Shown: positions 1-9,490, numbered from the stretch's first letter. The stretch: 64,000 bases of DNA from Phycisphaeraceae bacterium (GCA_028282805.1 JANQHD010000030.1:36920-100919), one strand, 5' to 3'. Notes: generated by a model from the letters alone, not told the origin. Made by a program: numbers and translations.

Positions 1-2
1 AG

Positions 3-683
3 GTCGGCAACATCGTGCTGACGATCAAGCGTCAGAACGGCGCGACGTTCGACCTGATCGACAACTCGCTGCTCAGCCAGCAGTCCAAGGCCGGCGACGA
101 CGGCGTCGACTCGTTCGGCGGCATCTCGCTCGACCCGTTCTCCGACACCTCGCCCAGCGCGTTCATCTTCAATTTCGTCCAACTCGACAGCGAGGGCGGC
201 GAGAACGATTCGACGATCATCCAAGAAGATTATGACGACGACGACGACCTGCCGTTGCCGATCCGCTCGTTCAGCGCACTGATCGGCGACTTCGGCGGCG
301 ACGGCGACGGCTACCGCATGTTCGCCTACTCCGGCTTCGACGGCACCGGCGACCTCGTCGCTTCCACCTCCGAGACGATCGCCCTGCCCCGGCTTCACCC
401 CAACCGCGACTGGACCGAGAAACGCATCGGCCTGATCTCCGGCACGGAAGAAGAACCCGGCGACGGCTTCCGCAGCATCGTGCTCTTCGCCGGCGGCGGC
501 CTGGGCTCGGCCAACTTCAGCGTCTACCTCGACCGCCTGTTCTTCGCCGTCGGCCCCGACCCGTTCGACCCGCTGTTCGACGACCCCAACACGCTCGGCG
601 ACGACGACCTGATCGTGCCCGAGCCCGCCTCGCTCGCCCTGCTCATGCTCGGCGGCCTGGCGATGATCACCCGCCGGCGCTAA
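3..683 (+). CDS. PEP-CTERM sorted exported protein, 3' part
   Basis: The reading frame is open to the left edge, so the real start and signal peptide lie outside the window; a GTG at 15 is only an internal candidate. The visible 226 or so residues are Asp/Gly-rich, with a run of acidic residues near the middle. They end in a classic PEP-CTERM signal: a VPEP motif, a short hydrophobic stretch (ASLALLMLGGLAM) and an Arg-rich end (TRRR). Such tails direct exported proteins to exosortase-type sorting; that role is known for the family and not shown here. A strong terminator follows. Nothing in the body identifies a function. Confidence 0.85.
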   Translation, partial: VGNIVLTIKRQNGATFDLIDNSLLSQQSKAGDDGVDSFGGISLDPFSDTSPSAFIFNFVQLDSEGGENDSTIIQEDYDDDDDLPLPIRSFSALIGDFGGDGDGYRMFAYSGFDGTGDLVASTSETIALPRLHPNRDWTEKRIGLISGTEEEPGDGFRSIVLFAGGGLGSANFSVYLDRLFFAVGPDPFDPLFDDPNTLGDDDLIVPEPASLALLMLGGLAMITRRR

Positions 684-718
684 CACCGCCGACGCCTCCA
701 ATCGACCTTCTGGCACAG

Positions 719-760
719 GCCGGCCCGTTGAGATTCATACTCTCCGGGCCGGCTTTTTTT
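719..760 (+). terminator. Rho-independent terminator after the PEP-CTERM gene
   Basis: A perfect 9-bp stem (GCCGGCCCG / CGGGCCGGC) with a 17-nt loop is followed by seven T residues. It lies about 35 nt past the stop codon. Confidence 0.85.
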
Positions 761-778
761 CTGCGCCCACCCCACCCC

Positions 779-814
779 AAGCCCCGGCCTGAGCCCCGCG
801 AAGGCCGGGGGTCC
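779..814. repeat. Dispersed short repeat, family A, copy 1
   Basis: The unit runs from AAGCCCCGGCCTGAGC through GAAGGCCGGGGG. The CCCCGGCC and GGCCGGGG arms can pair. Related copies lie at 1820-1855, 22330-22360 and 22615-22654, so this is a REP-like dispersed element. Confidence 0.7.
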
Positions 815-882
815 GAAAGACAGGTCTCAGGTTCCGGGGGCTCGGGTTCCGGGGCTCAGGTTCCGGGTTTCCAAGCTCCTGC

Positions 883-1752
883 TCACCCCTTCAACGGCAC
901 ATAAATCTCCGTCACCAGTTCCTCCGGCGGGGTCGTCTCTGGGTTGTTGAGGTAGCGTTCGAAGCACGGCGCGTCGGCCGGCTCGCGCCCGCTCGACGCC
1001 AGCCACTGGCCGTACAGCCACCGGTACGCGTTCTTCAGCTCGCTGTAGGGCCCGACATGCGTGGCGATCGCGTAATCGCCCGCGGCGATCTCGCCGACCT
1101 GCACCTCGCCCGAACCTTCGACGCCGTCGTTCACCGAGACCGCCGCGTCGCTGCGCAGCTTCTCGGCCGCCGTGGTGTCGGGGTCGTCGTGATAAATACC
1201 CATAAATTGAGTGTCGGGCCCGAGCAACCCCAACGGCCCCGCCCAACCGCACAAACGCTCGAACACCGGGCCGATCTGGTCGTAAGGCCCCACATGACGG
1301 ACGAATGCGATGCGCATCGCGGGTGTGTTCTCGATACGGACTTCCATGGCGTAATCCCCTTTCGCAAAGGTAAAGATGGGTTCGGTGTGAAGCACGACCG
1401 CCCGGTCTTCCCCGGCGCTCTGCCGCAGGTCGCTGGGCGTCATGCCGAAGTGTTTCTTGAACGCCCGGCTGAACGCCTCGTGGCTCTCGAAGCCCGCGTC
1501 CAACGCGATCCTGGTGATCGCCGGCGAACGTTGTTTCAACTGCAACGCCGCGCGCTCCAGGCGCAGCCGGCGGATGTACTGCTTGACCGGTTCACCCACA
1601 AACCCCGTAAAAACCCGGTGGAAGTGGTACGGCGAGAAATGCGCCACCCGCGCCAACCTTTCCAACTCCAACGCCTGATCCAGGTGTTCCTCGATGTAGA
1701 GCAACACCCTCAGCATGCGTTGGCGGTAAGCCTGTTCGGTCCGGTCGTTCAT
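883..1752 (-). CDS. AraC-family regulator with GyrI-like effector domain
   Basis: This 289-residue protein has two parts. Residues 1-105 form the AraC double helix-turn-helix (FSPYHFHRVFTGFVGEP, then GFESHEAFSRAFKKHFGMTP). Residues about 130-289 form a GyrI/SoxS-Rob-type effector-binding fold, seen in the paired FVRHVGPYDQIG and ATHVGPYSEL motifs and the EIYVPL end. It is the SoxS/Rob-GyrI architecture used for small-molecule-responsive transcription control. The ATG at 1752 is chosen because the HTH begins right after it and because a TAGGGT hexamer lies exactly 7 nt upstream. It is followed on the same strand by no partner gene, so its regulon cannot be inferred. Confidence 0.9.
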   Translation of the reverse strand: MNDRTEQAYRQRMLRVLLYIEEHLDQALELERLARVAHFSPYHFHRVFTGFVGEPVKQYIRRLRLERAALQLKQRSPAITRIALDAGFESHEAFSRAFKKHFGMTPSDLRQSAGEDRAVVLHTEPIFTFAKGDYAMEVRIENTPAMRIAFVRHVGPYDQIGPVFERLCGWAGPLGLLGPDTQFMGIYHDDPDTTAAEKLRSDAAVSVNDGVEGSGEVQVGEIAAGDYAIATHVGPYSELKNAYRWLYGQWLASSGREPADAPCFERYLNNPETTPPEELVTEIYVPLKG

Positions 1753-1759
1753 GACAGAC

Positions 1760-1765
1760 ACCCTA
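1760..1765 (-). promoter_or_regulatory. Candidate leaderless -10 box for the AraC regulator
   Basis: TAGGGT on the minus strand fits TANNNT and ends 7 nt before the ATG. On its own it is weak; it counts because the same arrangement recurs at many starts in this window. Confidence 0.35.
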
Positions 1766-1819
1766 CCCCCCGCACGCCGCGAAAGCTTGACCGTTCTTGC
1801 TCTTCTCCCAAAAACCCCC

Positions 1820-1855
1820 AAGCCCCGGCCTGAGCGCAGCGAAGGCCGGGGGTCC
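1820..1855. repeat. Dispersed short repeat, family A, copy 2
   Basis: Same 36-nt layout as the copy at 779-814, here with GAGCGCAGCGAAGG in the centre. It lies just downstream of the uvrB stop and upstream of the AraC gene. Confidence 0.7.
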
Positions 1856-1859
1856 CCCC

Positions 1860-3941
<2,082 letters not shown>

Positions 3942-3942
3942 A

Positions 3943-3968
3943 GGCCCGTGATTGTAGCATCACGGCCC
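3943..3968 (-). promoter_or_regulatory. Inverted repeat enclosing the uvrB -10 box
   Basis: On the minus strand GGCCGTGAT and ATCACGGGCC face each other (one bulged base) with TACAAT (plus strand 3951-3956) in between. The -10 would start transcription within a few bases of the uvrB ATG. The symmetry suggests an operator, but no regulator is identified. Confidence 0.45.
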
Positions 3969-3994
3969 GGCGGCCTCCCGGCGGGTGGTGTCCG

Positions 3995-4039
3995 TTAAAT
4001 CAGCCCTAGCGTCTCGTCGAGGCCGAAAACGAGGTTCAT
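3995..4039 (-). pseudogene. Diverged remnant of the argC 3' end
   Basis: Forty of 45 bases match the last 14 codons plus stop of argC at 4733-4777. Translated in the argC frame it reads MNLVFGLDETLGLI and stop, against MNLMFGLDETLGLT in the intact gene. Homology ends abruptly upstream of the Met codon. The two copies lie in the same orientation and bracket the AT-richer island that carries the SLATT-like gene, as expected if DNA inserted at or recombined with the argC 3' end. Confidence 0.8.
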
Positions 4040-4068
4040 GCCAGCTTGGCACGAATAGCGCGCAAAGA

Positions 4069-4128
4069 TTACTTTGGCCTAGGTGGAGGCGGTGGTGCTG
4101 GTCGAGGTGGTCCGCTACGAATACCCAT
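4069..4128 (-). CDS. Possible proline-rich 19-residue peptide
   Basis: ATG to TAA encodes MGIRSGPPRPAPPPPPRPK, starting 16 nt past the stop of the SLATT-like gene on the same strand. The composition is striking (10 of 19 residues are Pro), but there is no clear ribosome binding site and no recognised family. It could be a translated micro-ORF or the end of a decayed gene. Confidence 0.25.
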   Translation of the reverse strand: MGIRSGPPRPAPPPPPRPK

Positions 4129-4144
4129 GTAAATCCTGACTAGC

Positions 4145-4675
4145 TTATTCAGCAATCCGCTTGCCAAGTCTATCGTCTAGCTCACTCTGCGCATGTGATC
4201 CTAGGCGTCTTGTCCATATAATGTCATTCTTAATCAACTGTACGCCTGCGCCATATCGCTCTCGGCAGTCAATAAATTCGCGTGTATACTCTTCTATCGG
4301 GAATTTGGGGTCAATCCTCATTCGATAACGTAATGTCTCTAACTCGATTCGTATTTCTGCGAACCACCTTTTCCCCTCTCCCCAATCTTTAAGCTTTCCT
4401 GGGACACCTAAACTGGTATGCACTATCGCTAAGCAAGCGCCAATACCAGCAATAACGATCCAAATCAGACGAAAAGATGGGTTGTTCCAAAGCGCCCAAC
4501 CTGAGATTGCAGAACCTGATGCGGTAAGGGCAACGATTACACGTGTGACTACATCAAGAACCTGCCAGCGGTTAACCATCCTGTCTGACAGTATTTCAAA
4601 ATAATAAGCAAAATAGAACGTCTCATATGACGCTCGCCAAAGCTCGTCCCTCGGATCGTGTTCTTGATCGTTCAT
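4145..4675 (-). CDS. SLATT-like two-helix membrane protein
   Basis: A 176-residue protein with two predicted membrane helices, roughly residues 43-62 (DVVTRVIVALTASGSAISGWAL) and 68-88 (FRLIWIVIAGIGACLAIVHTS). A short N-terminal segment precedes them and a charged helical C-terminal half (residues 95-170) follows. This layout matches SLATT/DUF4231-type proteins, which are often found with nucleotide-second-messenger conflict systems as suspected membrane effectors. No cyclase or other partner is adjacent, so a defence role is inference. The gene is clearly AT-richer than its neighbours and sits between duplicated argC ends, both signs of transfer. It has its own promoter with inverted repeats. 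Confidence 0.7.
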   Translation of the reverse strand: MNDQEHDPRDELWRASYETFYFAYYFEILSDRMVNRWQVLDVVTRVIVALTASGSAISGWALWNNPSFRLIWIVIAGIGACLAIVHTSLGVPGKLKDWGEGKRWFAEIRIELETLRYRMRIDPKFPIEEYTREFIDCRERYGAGVQLIKNDIIWTRRLGSHAQSELDDRLGKRIAE

Positions 4676-4684
4676 CTGATCAAC

Positions 4685-4721
4685 GGTATAGATTATACCA
4701 TCACTGAATAGTGATCCTCAA
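4685..4721 (-). promoter_or_regulatory. Promoter with two inverted repeats for the SLATT-like gene
   Basis: On the minus strand TTGAGG (4716-4721) and TATAAT (4692-4697) are 18 nt apart. The spacer is filled by a perfect inverted repeat, ATCACT-GAAT-AGTGAT (4700-4715). A second one, GGTATA-GAT-TATACC (4685-4699), covers the -10. A repressor bound to either would block RNA polymerase. Confidence 0.6.
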
Positions 4722-4732
4722 TCTGTCTAATT

Positions 4733-5749
4733 TTAGGTCAGCCCCAGCGTCTCGTCGAGGCCGAACATGAGGTTCATGTTCTGGATGGCCTGGCCGGAAG
4801 CGCCTTTGACCATGTTGTCTTCCGCGGCGAACACGACGATCTTGCCGCCGGTCACGCGGGCGGCGACGTCGCAGAAGTTGGTGTCGGTCACGTGCTTGAC
4901 GTTCGGGAACCCGGCCCGCACGCGCACGAACGGCTCGTCGGCGTACGCCTCTTCCAGCGCGTCGTAGACCGCCTCTTCGCTCACCGCGCCGTGCACGGGG
5001 TCCATGTAGATCGTTTCCAGAATGCCCTGGTTGATCGGCAGCAGGTGCGGCGCGAAAAGCACCCGCACGTCCTGCCCGGCCACGGCGGTCAGCGTCTGCT
5101 CGATCTCGGGCTGGTGGCGATGGCCGCCGACGTTGTACGGGCTGAAGCCCTCGTTGACCTCGGGGTAGTGCAGGTTCGGCTTGGGGCTGCGCCCGGCGCC
5201 GGTCACGCCGCTGGCGGCGTTGACCACGATGCCGGTCGGCTTGACCAGGCCCGCCTTGAGCAGCGGCGCCACGCCCAGCGCCGCGGCGGTCGGGTAACAG
5301 CCGGGGTTGGCCACGAGCTTGGCCTTTTTGATTTGATCGGCGAACAATTCGGGCAGGCCGTACACCGCCTGCGCGAGGTTGCCGCGGTCGGCGTGCTGGG
5401 TCTGGTAGACCCGCTCGTACAGGTCGACGTCGGTCAACCGGTAGTCGGCCGACAGGTCGACGACTTTAAGGCCCGTGTCGAGCAGCTTCGGCACGTACGC
5501 CATCGCCGCGGCGTGCGGTAGGCAGCAGAACACCACGTCCGCCGCCTTGGCGATCGCTGGCGCATCGATCGGCTGGCAGGCCAGGTCGCACACGCCCAGC
5601 AGCTCGGGGAACTCGCCGGCGATGTGCGGCAGCTGCTCGCGGTGGCTGGCGAGGTAGGTCACTTCGGCCTTGGGGTGTCGGGCGAGCCACTTGATCAGGT
5701 GCAACGCCGTGTAACCCGTCGGCCCCACGATGGCGACGCGGATGCTCAT
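4733..5749 (-). CDS. argC: N-acetyl-gamma-glutamyl-phosphate reductase
   Basis: Third enzyme of arginine synthesis; it reduces N-acetylglutamyl phosphate to the semialdehyde with NADPH. The 338-residue protein has the N-terminal NADP fold (VAIVGPTGYTALHLIKWL), the catalytic Cys in VANPGCYPTAA near residue 145, and the GHRHQPEI substrate motif. The ATG at 5749 directly precedes the Rossmann strand, and a TACACT hexamer ends 7 nt before it. An upstream in-frame extension would add an unlikely Pro-rich leader. No other arg genes are nearby. Its last 45 bp are duplicated at 3995-4039. Confidence 0.96.
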   Translation of the reverse strand: MSIRVAIVGPTGYTALHLIKWLARHPKAEVTYLASHREQLPHIAGEFPELLGVCDLACQPIDAPAIAKAADVVFCCLPHAAAMAYVPKLLDTGLKVVDLSADYRLTDVDLYERVYQTQHADRGNLAQAVYGLPELFADQIKKAKLVANPGCYPTAAALGVAPLLKAGLVKPTGIVVNAASGVTGAGRSPKPNLHYPEVNEGFSPYNVGGHRHQPEIEQTLTAVAGQDVRVLFAPHLLPINQGILETIYMDPVHGAVSEEAVYDALEEAYADEPFVRVRAGFPNVKHVTDTNFCDVAARVTGGKIVVFAAEDNMVKGASGQAIQNMNLMFGLDETLGLT

Positions 5750-5756
5750 GGTCGAA

Positions 5757-5762
5757 AGTGTA
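5757..5762 (-). promoter_or_regulatory. Candidate leaderless -10 box for argC
   Basis: TACACT on the minus strand ends 7 nt before the argC ATG, so transcription would start at or within a base of the start codon. Confidence 0.5.
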
Positions 5763-5795
5763 GGCCGGCGAGGCGATGAGTCAATCGGGGGCGGG

Positions 5796-7046
5796 TCACG
5801 ATTCACGTTTGACGAACACGATGGTCATGTCGTCTTCCTGCGGCGCGCCGCGGGCGAAGTCGGCCACCGCCTCGCGCAAACGGAGGATCAGCTTGTCCAT
5901 CGGCTGCTCGCGGAAGTCGAGCAACAGCTCGGCCACGCGCGCGTCGCCGAACTGTTCGCCGCCGTGGTTGGCGTACTCGTAGATGCCGTCGCTGATCAGG
6001 CCCACGATGTCGCCCGGCTCGAGCGTCAACGGCTTGGGCTCGTCGAGCGGCATGTCCGGCATGATGCCCAGCGGGAAGGTCGACGCGTCGAGCCACTCGC
6101 ACTCGTCGCTGGCCGCGTGGTAGTGCAGGATCGGCCCCTGCCCGCCGGCGTGGTAGCGGAACGTGTGGTCGGCGGGGTCGAGCTCGCCGAAGAACGCGGT
6201 CACGAACCGGTTGGTCGGCAGGTCGTCGCACAGCTGGTTGTTCACGTGCGTCACCACGTCGCCGAGCGACGCCCCGAGGCGGACGGCCATGCGCACCATG
6301 GCCCGCACCTGCGTGACCGACAGCGCCGGGCCGATGCCGTGGCCCGTGGCGTCGCCGAGCAGCACGGTCAGCCCGCCGCCCGGCAGTTCGATCAGGTCGT
6401 AGATATCGCCGCCGGTCTCTTCGGCGCTGCGCGACCAACCGGCGAGGTCGTAGCCGGCGATCTGCGGCATGTCGCCGGGCAGCACGCGCGACTGGATCTC
6501 GCGGGCCAGCGCCAGGTCGCGCTCGAGCTTTTCCTTGACCAGGTGCTCTTCGATCAGCACCGCGCGTTTGATGGCCACGGCGCACTGCGCGGCCAGGGCC
6601 TGGGCGATCTGCTCGTCGTGGTCGTCGAAGACGCCCTCGGGCATCTTGTTGAGCAGTTGCAGCACGCCGACCAGCGCGTTGTCGTGGTCCATGAGCGGCA
6701 CGGAGAGGATGCAGCGCGTGTGGTAGCCGGTCTTGCGGTCGACGTCGGCGTTGAAACGCGGGTCGTTGTAGGCGTCGGATACGTTGACGATCGCCATGCC
6801 TTGGGCGCACTCGCCGGCGATGCCGCGGTCGGCGGGGAAGCGGATCTGCTTGGCCCCGGTGGCCACGGTGGAGTACAGCTCGTTGGTCTTGTCGTCGAAC
6901 AGGAAGACCGTCCCGCGGTCGGCCGACAGCAGGTCGCGCGCCGCGTCGATCACCTGGCCGAGCAGGTCGTGCAACTCGAGCGAACCGCCCAACTGGCGGG
7001 TAACCTCGAGAACCCTTAACAGGGCGCCCTCTTCTGTGCTGGACAT
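5796..7046 (-). CDS. GAF-sensor PP2C (SpoIIE/RsbU-type) phosphatase
   Basis: A 416-residue cytoplasmic protein. Residues about 8-165 are a GAF sensor (SADRGTVFLFDD, LSVPLMDHDNALVGVLQLLNK), followed by a helical linker (KEKLERDLALAREIQSRVLPG) and a SpoIIE-type PP2C domain from about 195 on. Metal-binding acidic motifs are visible: ETGGDIYD, GDATGHG, SDGIYE and EDDMTIVF. Such proteins dephosphorylate anti-anti-sigma factors in partner-switching stress pathways, but no anti-sigma or STAS gene lies near. The ATG at 7046 is preferred over an upstream extension with no family match. Upstream of argC with a 46-nt gap, they could be cotranscribed in part. Confidence 0.9.
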   Translation of the reverse strand: MSSTEEGALLRVLEVTRQLGGSLELHDLLGQVIDAARDLLSADRGTVFLFDDKTNELYSTVATGAKQIRFPADRGIAGECAQGMAIVNVSDAYNDPRFNADVDRKTGYHTRCILSVPLMDHDNALVGVLQLLNKMPEGVFDDHDEQIAQALAAQCAVAIKRAVLIEEHLVKEKLERDLALAREIQSRVLPGDMPQIAGYDLAGWSRSAEETGGDIYDLIELPGGGLTVLLGDATGHGIGPALSVTQVRAMVRMAVRLGASLGDVVTHVNNQLCDDLPTNRFVTAFFGELDPADHTFRYHAGGQGPILHYHAASDECEWLDASTFPLGIMPDMPLDEPKPLTLEPGDIVGLISDGIYEYANHGGEQFGDARVAELLLDFREQPMDKLILRLREAVADFARGAPQEDDMTIVFVKRES

Positions 7047-7376
7047 TCGGCTGTGCAAAACAACCCACCCGACGTGAAAAAAACACAACGACGATAGAAG
7101 TATGGGCTTTCAGAATGGTTAGGTCAAACCATTTCCCGCGCCAAATGCCGCATCAACCGGCACAACTGCGTCATTTTGCCCAGGTTGCCCAACCCGATCG
7201 AGCACGCACCACGCCCTTTTCCATGCCCTTTTCTGTGCCCTTCTCCGTGAAAGCCCCGACATCACCCATGTTCGGCAGCCATCCGCACAACCCAAGCCCC
7301 GGTCACCCAACCCATGTTTTTCACCGGTGGTCCGAACCGCTCACGGACCGGTCGCCGTTCTGGCCGATCGCAACGC
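7047..7376. other. Intergenic stretch without recognised feature
   Basis: Between the GAF-PP2C start and the ftsY stop. I see no convincing gene, stem-loop with T-tract or repeat; short open frames here lack coding character. Confidence 0.5.
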
Positions 7377-8306
7377 CTACTCGGCCGTGTCGAACATCGC
7401 CTCGACGAACTTCTCGGGGTCGAACGGCTCAACGTCTTCGGGCGTCTCGCCGACGCCGATGAACTTCACGGGGATGTCGACCTGCTCGCGGATGGCCACG
7501 ACCACGCCGCCCTTGGCGGTGCCGTCGAGCTTGGCGAGGAACAGGCCGGTGGTGTCGATGGCCGCCTTGAACAGCTTCGCCTGCTGCACGGCGTTCTGGC
7601 CGGTCGTCGCGTCGAGCACGAGGATGACTTCGTGCGGGGCCCCCGGGATTTTTTTGCCGCACACGTCGCGGATCTTCGTGAGCTGGCGCATGAGGTGTTC
7701 CTGCGTGTGCAGCCGGCCGGCGGTGTCGACGAGCAGCACGTCGACGTCGCGCGTGGCCGCGGCTTCGCAGGCGTCGAACGCCACCGCCGCCGGGTCGCCG
7801 CCCTGTTTGCCCTTGACGATCTCCACGCCGAGTCGCTGTGACCAGATTTCGAGCTGTTGCACGGCGGCGGCGCGGAACGTGTCGCACGCCGCGAGCATCA
7901 CGCTGCGGCCCTCGTCACGCAACGCCTTGGCGATCTTCGCGATACTGGTCGTCTTGCCCGCGCCGTTGATGCCAGCCACGAGGATCACCGTCGGGCCCGT
8001 CTCGGCGAAGTGCAGCTGCCGGTCCTGCTGCGGCCAGTAGTCGGCCATGTGGGCCTTGAGGTAGTCGAGCACCTCGTCGCCGGACTTGAGCCGGCCGGCC
8101 TTGTAGGCTTCGCGCAGCTCGTCGATGAGGCGCATCGTGGTCTGCACGCCGATGTCGGCCTCGATGAGCTTGCGCTCGAGTTCGTCGAGCAGCGCATCGT
8201 TGAGCACGCGCCCCACGAGCATGGACCGCAGCCCGCCGACGAACACGTCGCGCGTCTTGCCCAGGCCCTGCTTGACCTTGTTGAATGCGCTGGTGAAAAG
8301 ACCCAT
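7377..8306 (-). CDS. ftsY: Signal recognition particle receptor FtsY
   Basis: GTPase that docks ribosome-SRP complexes at the membrane. The 309-residue protein has a short helical N-domain (VLNDALLDELERKLIEADIGVQTTMRLID) and the complete NG GTPase: G1 GINGAGKTTS, DTFRAAAV, G3 DTAGRLHT, G4 TKLDG-type motif as LAKLDGTAKGG, and the closing GVGETPEDVEPFDPEKFVEAMF. It lacks the long acidic A-domain of E. coli FtsY, as is common. The ATG at 8306 gives a MGLF start after a weak GGAT. It ends the run ribH-nusB-ftsY on the minus strand. Confidence 0.97.
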   Translation of the reverse strand: MGLFTSAFNKVKQGLGKTRDVFVGGLRSMLVGRVLNDALLDELERKLIEADIGVQTTMRLIDELREAYKAGRLKSGDEVLDYLKAHMADYWPQQDRQLHFAETGPTVILVAGINGAGKTTSIAKIAKALRDEGRSVMLAACDTFRAAAVQQLEIWSQRLGVEIVKGKQGGDPAAVAFDACEAAATRDVDVLLVDTAGRLHTQEHLMRQLTKIRDVCGKKIPGAPHEVILVLDATTGQNAVQQAKLFKAAIDTTGLFLAKLDGTAKGGVVVAIREQVDIPVKFIGVGETPEDVEPFDPEKFVEAMFDTAE

Positions 8307-8325
8307 CGTTTCGATCCGTTTTTTT

Positions 8326-8393
8326 ACCACAGAGGCACAGAGACACAGAGGTTTTAAAAATTGATTTTCTCTGTGTCTCTGTGCCTCTGTGGT
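8326..8393. repeat. Perfect 25-bp inverted repeat, family B
   Basis: Left arm 8326-8350 begins ACCACAGAGGCACAGAGACA and right arm 8369-8393 is its exact reverse complement, with an 18-nt AT-rich loop. The hairpin spans from just upstream of the ftsY start to the nusB stop codon. A direct copy of one arm lies at 26220-26244. It may act in transcript processing or be a mobile remnant. Confidence 0.85.
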
Positions 8394-8875
8394 TATTCCT
8401 TCCTATGGTTTTCTAACGCGTCGTCGAGCCAAGCGTCACCGGTGCCGGGCTCGGTGGTTTCGATCGCTGGTTGGTCGGCGAGTTTCCGCATCATTTTGTC
8501 GAGCACGCCGTTGACGAACGCCGGGCTCTTTTCGGTGCTGAACGCCTTGGCCAGTTCGATCGCCTCGTTGATCGCGATCTTGGCGGGCGTGGTGTGTGTG
8601 GCCATCTCGTAGTACGCCAGGCGGATCAGCGCCCGGTCGACCGCCGGCTGGCGCGTCGCCGGCCAGGTCGGCGCCAGCTCGCGGACGATGTCGTCGGCCC
8701 GCTGCCGCACGGCGTAGGCGCCCCGGGCCAACGCCTCGGCCTCGGCGCGGCCGTCGGCGTCGATCCGCCCGGCGGGGTCGGCGATGTCGATCGCCCCCTC
8801 CGCCTCGCCCCCGCGGGCGTCGAGCTGGTAGAGCGCCTGCAACGCCAGTTCTCGGATGGCACGTCGGGTGGTCAT
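8393..8875 (-). CDS. nusB: Transcription antitermination factor NusB
   Basis: A 160-residue all-helical RNA-binding protein that acts with NusE at boxA sites, mainly for rRNA antitermination. Family features are the start MTTRRAIRELALQALYQLD, the central RALIRLAYYEMA and the C-terminal INEAIELAKAFSTEKSPAFVNGVLD block, which is highly typical. After that comes a 25-residue unconserved tail, whose end overlaps the arm of an inverted repeat. The ATG at 8875 lies 7 nt after TATGAT. It sits between ribH and ftsY, a neighbourhood often seen in bacteria. Confidence 0.95.
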   Translation of the reverse strand: MTTRRAIRELALQALYQLDARGGEAEGAIDIADPAGRIDADGRAEAEALARGAYAVRQRADDIVRELAPTWPATRQPAVDRALIRLAYYEMATHTTPAKIAINEAIELAKAFSTEKSPAFVNGVLDKMMRKLADQPAIETTEPGTGDAWLDDALENHRKE

Positions 8876-8882
8876 GGTCGGC

Positions 8883-8888
8883 ATCATA
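8883..8888 (-). promoter_or_regulatory. Candidate leaderless -10 box for nusB
   Basis: TATGAT on the minus strand ends 7 nt before the nusB ATG. If used, nusB-ftsY would be transcribed apart from ribH. Confidence 0.5.
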
Positions 8889-8948
8889 GCGATTTGAAGG
8901 GAATGGCAAATGGCAAAGGGCAAAACCCAAAACAACGGGGAGTTTTTG

Positions 8949-9443
8949 TCATTTGCCCTTTGAGTTTTGTATTTCCTCGAAGAGGTTGACCATCTCGACG
9001 GCGGCGGCGGCGGCTTTCTGGCCGTTGTTGCCGAGCTTGGTGCCGGCGCGCTCGACGGCTTGTTCGATGGTGTCGGTGGTCAGCACGCCAAAGATGATCG
9101 GCACGCCCGTCTCCTGCGCCGCGCGCATCACGCCGTTGGTCGCCGCCTGCACCACGCAGTCGAAGTGCACCGTCGAGCCGCGGATCACGCAGCCGAGCGT
9201 GATCACCGCGTCATAGTCGCCCGACTCGGCCATCTTGCGCGCCGCGATCGGCAACTCGAAACTGCCCGGCACCCAGGCCACGGTGATGTCCGTCTTGCTT
9301 GCTCCGCTGCGTTCGAGGTGGTCGACCGCGCCACGAAGCAACTGCGTGGTGATGAAATCGTTGAACCGGGCCACGACGATCCCAAACCGCTTGCCGGTCG
9401 CGATCAGGTGGCCCTCAAAGGTTTTGGGTTGGTCACTGCTCAT
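8949..9443 (-). CDS. ribH: 6,7-dimethyl-8-ribityllumazine synthase
   Basis: Penultimate enzyme of riboflavin synthesis, forming the lumazine from dihydroxybutanone phosphate and the aminopyrimidine. The 164-residue protein has the family marks: ARFNDFIT, the VPGSFELP turn, the [12 protein letters not shown] loop and [12 protein letters not shown] with the conserved Arg in [10 protein letters not shown]. It is full length. The last residues (NSKGK) are encoded by an AAAGGGCAAA-type short repeat whose inverted partner lies in the gap to nusB (8915-8924). No other rib genes are in view. Confidence 0.97.
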   Translation of the reverse strand: MSSDQPKTFEGHLIATGKRFGIVVARFNDFITTQLLRGAVDHLERSGASKTDITVAWVPGSFELPIAARKMAESGDYDAVITLGCVIRGSTVHFDCVVQAATNGVMRAAQETGVPIIFGVLTTDTIEQAVERAGTKLGNNGQKAAAAAVEMVNLFEEIQNSKGK

Positions 9444-9484
9444 CGGGGTCTCATGGACAAATGTCGGCTGATTTCAAGCCCCGC

Positions 9485-9490
9485 ATTGTA
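9485..9490 (-). promoter_or_regulatory. Possible ribH -10 box
   Basis: TACAAT on the minus strand, in the same GC-TACAAT context seen before uvrB and lepA. It would give a leader of about 35 nt. No clear -35 is visible. Confidence 0.35.
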
